From Bryum argenteum (taxonomy: Eukaryota > Streptophyta > Bryopsida > Bryales > Bryaceae), in the NCBI GenBank assembly GCA_037043015.1, contig CM073327.1:14428727-14492726 (forward strand): a stretch of 64,000 nucleotides of DNA, read 5' to 3'. A model generated the notes under the pieces. That model saw nothing but the letters and a program-made list of their open reading frames with translations, did not search any database and was not told the origin of the DNA. This document shows, piece after piece, positions 61,230 to 64,000 of this stretch. The translations under genes were made by a program, and so were the position numbers. Each line of letters starts with the position of its first letter. Positions within the stretch are counted from its first letter, which is position 1.

Positions 61230-61530
61230 CCTCTAAACGTCCCGTGTCGAAAAACGACGTTTTGGATGAAGTGTAGAAACTTTGTAGAGCCATAGTTTCT
61301 TCATTTGGACTTTGTTTTTGACGAAATCACTTGGGTATGGTCACAAATCAAGTCTAGTTTGTGTGGTAGAAATTTCAAACGCATTCAATGTAGTATGAAA
61401 AAATGGCATGCATTTTAGTGAAGGCAGGTTTTGTTTTTGGGTTTTCAAACAAGGAGCATGTTTAACTATTGCAAGCCAATTATGTGAAACTATAAATAGT
61501 TCTCCATGAAATTGTTTTTGAAGAAGTTCA
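61230..61530. mobile_element. Degenerate TTAA-type element B end, inverted
   Basis: TTAA (61226-61229) followed by CCTCTAAACGTCCC, then the reverse complement of the right half of element B (GAAAAACGACGTTTTGGATG; GACGAAATCACTTGGGTATG). The opposite end was not found. Confidence 0.75.
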
Positions 61531-64000
61531 CATTGTTAAATTAGATTAATTTTGTTTTTGTTAATTAAGTTCAAATTGTTTCACATTTCAATTCTTTAAA
61601 TGGGATCACAAACCATAATTACTCATACCATAAGCCAAAATTCTAAAATTCAAGTTCAACTCATAAAGGCTTAAGCGTGAGAGCCTTCAAAACCAAAAAC
61701 TAAAATAATTAACCACTTTGTACAAGTTGAGGTATAATTCATATAATTATTTATTTTGGTATCTCCAACCGTATGCTTTCCAAAATGACTACTTGCACTA
61801 AGACTATATCAAATTTCAATTATTGGATCTTTGTAAGATCATAACGTTCAAAGTTAAAGTGTCAACTTACTTTGCAAACTTTGGAGCTTGCTCTTGTACA
61901 GTAAAATTTGAAGGTTGCTCTTGTAAAATCGATAAGAGCTTGAACTTGAATTTTTTAAAATTCCAGTAGTAGTATCATTATGAACTTATTTTCAAAAGGA
62001 ATTTCAAAGAAACAATATTTTTAATTTTTTTTTTAAAAATGTACCGTCCTATTTGGGCTAGAAAACTTAAACACATGCGTTAGAGAAAGTATGATTACAA
62101 TTTGACATTGCAAAACTAAACACACCTCCTCCTACGGCCCCGCCCACCTCAACGACGTCTTTGTTTTTCCAATCCCCTCCTCATTGGTCTCCGCACTCCT
62201 CGTCTTTAGTTTCGCGACACTCTCACCTCACATCATCATTGTCCAATTGGAACATTTTGAAGTTCTCTAAAATTTAAGACGTGCCACTCATCTAGTTGTT
62301 TTGACTACATGCTTGCATAAGCTACACTAATTTATAGACTACTCTATTTTACAATGTACTCTCAAATGATATTGCATTTTGTATTAATCAACATCCCAAT
62401 TTATTTTTTTAGTGCTCAATTTTGATCAAATACTTGGATTTTTCAATTCATGCAATGAAAACTCTTGAAATTTGTTGAGTTGGTCGTTGTGACATGTGGG
62501 TGGTATCAATTGGGGCTATGCCGTCATAAGGGGGACCCATTTTCTAATTGTGGGGAGTTGACTTAGGAAAAGAAAAAGAAAGGCCACTTGTCAAGAGAGA
62601 GTGCTAATTTCGTTAGAATGGCATCTTGAGGGAATGTAAAGTGCTCTGAATTGGGGTGCGTTCAAAAATAGAATTTTAGGTTTTTCCACTCTCCAATAGC
62701 CCATGTACTCATAGCAATTAATATAGGGTCTCATTTTAGAGCATCATTTTAGAAACACATGTAAGTTTGTCTTCAAAAAATTACTAGCAAATTGTAGAAG
62801 AGTTCAAAAATGATGAGTGCACGTGTTCTATCCTTTCCACTTATTTTCCCATACACAAAAATGTCTTGTGCTGTTAACTTCACTACGGTGATAACGAGAG
62901 CAACTTACCTCAGCTCAATGAAAAAAAAAGGGTGATATTACATAGATATTGGTACTAAGATATAGAAGCCATAGGCATGTAAGGTGCCATTTGTGAAAGC
63001 ATACCCAAATATGTCATCAAAGTAGAAGTTTTAATATATCAAAGTGATACTTGGATTATTTCCATTCTAACAAAGTTATTTCCATACTCCTATCTTATCA
63101 AGTGTTAGCGACTTTAGGCACGAACATAGAAGTTACTTTATCAAAGAGCAAAGCAATTTAATGTGAACTCCTACAAATTGAAGATAGTCATAGCTAGTTT
63201 TTGGGGTTTTTATATGAAGAGATTCATCCAACTTTGACCATTATAACTACACAAATGGAAAAGATTAACCTCTAAAGTTTCATTTTAACTTTGATATTGT
63301 TATTGATTTTAATACGTCAATAAAATGTCAAGTTGACTTTAACTCCCTAAAGTGGACTAAGGCCATAGTGTGGTCGTTGGGGGTTTGGTCAGCCTCCGAG
63401 TTACTATTTTTAGCTCTCATAAAGTTGAGACTTTTTGCATGTTGTGGAGTTTTTCTATACCTCTCCAAAAAGTTATTTCATGCTTCAAAATTCCTCATAC
63501 TTAAGATGATATTTGTTGTCTAAGTTTGAAAACACTATTCAAAAACTGCCCAAATCTACTTAAACTGCGGTATATGCTCAATTATTCTTTGAATCTGCCC
63601 CAAATCAATTAGATCGGAGAAACTTCGAAAATTCACCAAAAATTGAGATTTTACTTTTTTACAAGTTTTGTTTTTTAAACATGTAGAAGAGGTACCAAGA
63701 CATGATTTCACCGTTCGGATTTCCAATTCAACCATCATTCAAATGCCTCATTCATTGCCTTTATTTGTATTTGAATTTCAACGTATCTCCATGGGAAGGA
63801 TCAAGAATTTCTACAGGTTATTATGAGGGTAAGAATTGTATAGACATGTTCCTAACTCACCTAGGAACAAAAATAAGGAGAGCCTCATGTCATATTTTCT
63901 ACCATAACTCGTTTTTTGGACTATAAAAAAAACAACTTACCCTTTCTACAACGAGGGAAAAAAACTTTCAGTCCAACTTTCAACATTATGATCTCACAAT
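61531..64000. other. AT-rich repeat sequence to the window edge, no gene seen
   Basis: 62476-62660 repeats 61014-61190. 62700-62870 resembles 7080-7260, and 63495-63650 resembles 6420-6600, so part of the spacer of the 6-8 kb inverted repeat recurs here. No recognisable gene is present. Confidence 0.55.

Overview
The window looks like nuclear DNA of a land plant, probably a non-seed plant such as a moss. The genes are spliced with short GT-AG introns. They include an armadillo-repeat kinesin (ARK/KIN-U), a plant-type proline dehydrogenase, PAN3 and a plant ERD2-like receptor. The gaps are AT-rich and full of short inverted-repeat elements. The species call is inference. I saw no rRNA, CRISPR array, organelle block or intact retrotransposon.

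Layout. 1-3960 (+): C-terminal part of an ARK kinesin whose motor domain lies mostly off the left edge. 5135-5216 (-): a class II serine-type tRNA-like gene with an abnormal anticodon loop. 6146-8485: inverted repeat with 225-bp arms. 8606-9179: a TA-flanked element. 12233-14229 (+): three-exon ProDH with a likely leader intron. 15.0-18.0 kb: stacked small transposons, including a 362-bp TTAA-flanked element inside a 973-bp TTAA-flanked element inside an older repeat. 18962-20103 (-): frameshifted F-box gene. 21.6-39.4 kb: a segmentally duplicated block with three decayed copies of a PWWP-domain gene, two fragments copied from the 3' end of PAN3, CACTA-like MITEs and a GC-rich hairpin. 40494-41654 (-): second F-box copy with one premature stop. 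41.7-43.2 kb: more TTAA elements. 45517-53394 (-): a complete PAN3 in 20 coding exons (1188 aa predicted). 55183-56134 (+): a 127-aa lysine-rich protein. 58100-60543 (-): a six-exon ERD2-like seven-membrane-span protein (272 aa). 60.8-64 kb: repeats only.

The active genes are unrelated housekeeping functions: microtubule/nuclear positioning, mitochondrial proline catabolism, poly(A) shortening, a basic probably nuclear protein, and ER/Golgi cargo retention. They do not form a pathway. The unusual biology is in the middle 30 kb. A family of elements flanked by TTAA, with termini beginning CCC(C/T)TAAA, is preserved with its own empty sites. Around it a PWWP gene and pieces of PAN3 have been copied and are decaying.

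Exon boundaries were set by hand from reading frame, splice consensus and remembered family similarity. Every internal phase closes for ProDH, PAN3, the lysine-rich gene and ERD2-like, which supports those models. Repeat edges without a matching terminus are approximate.
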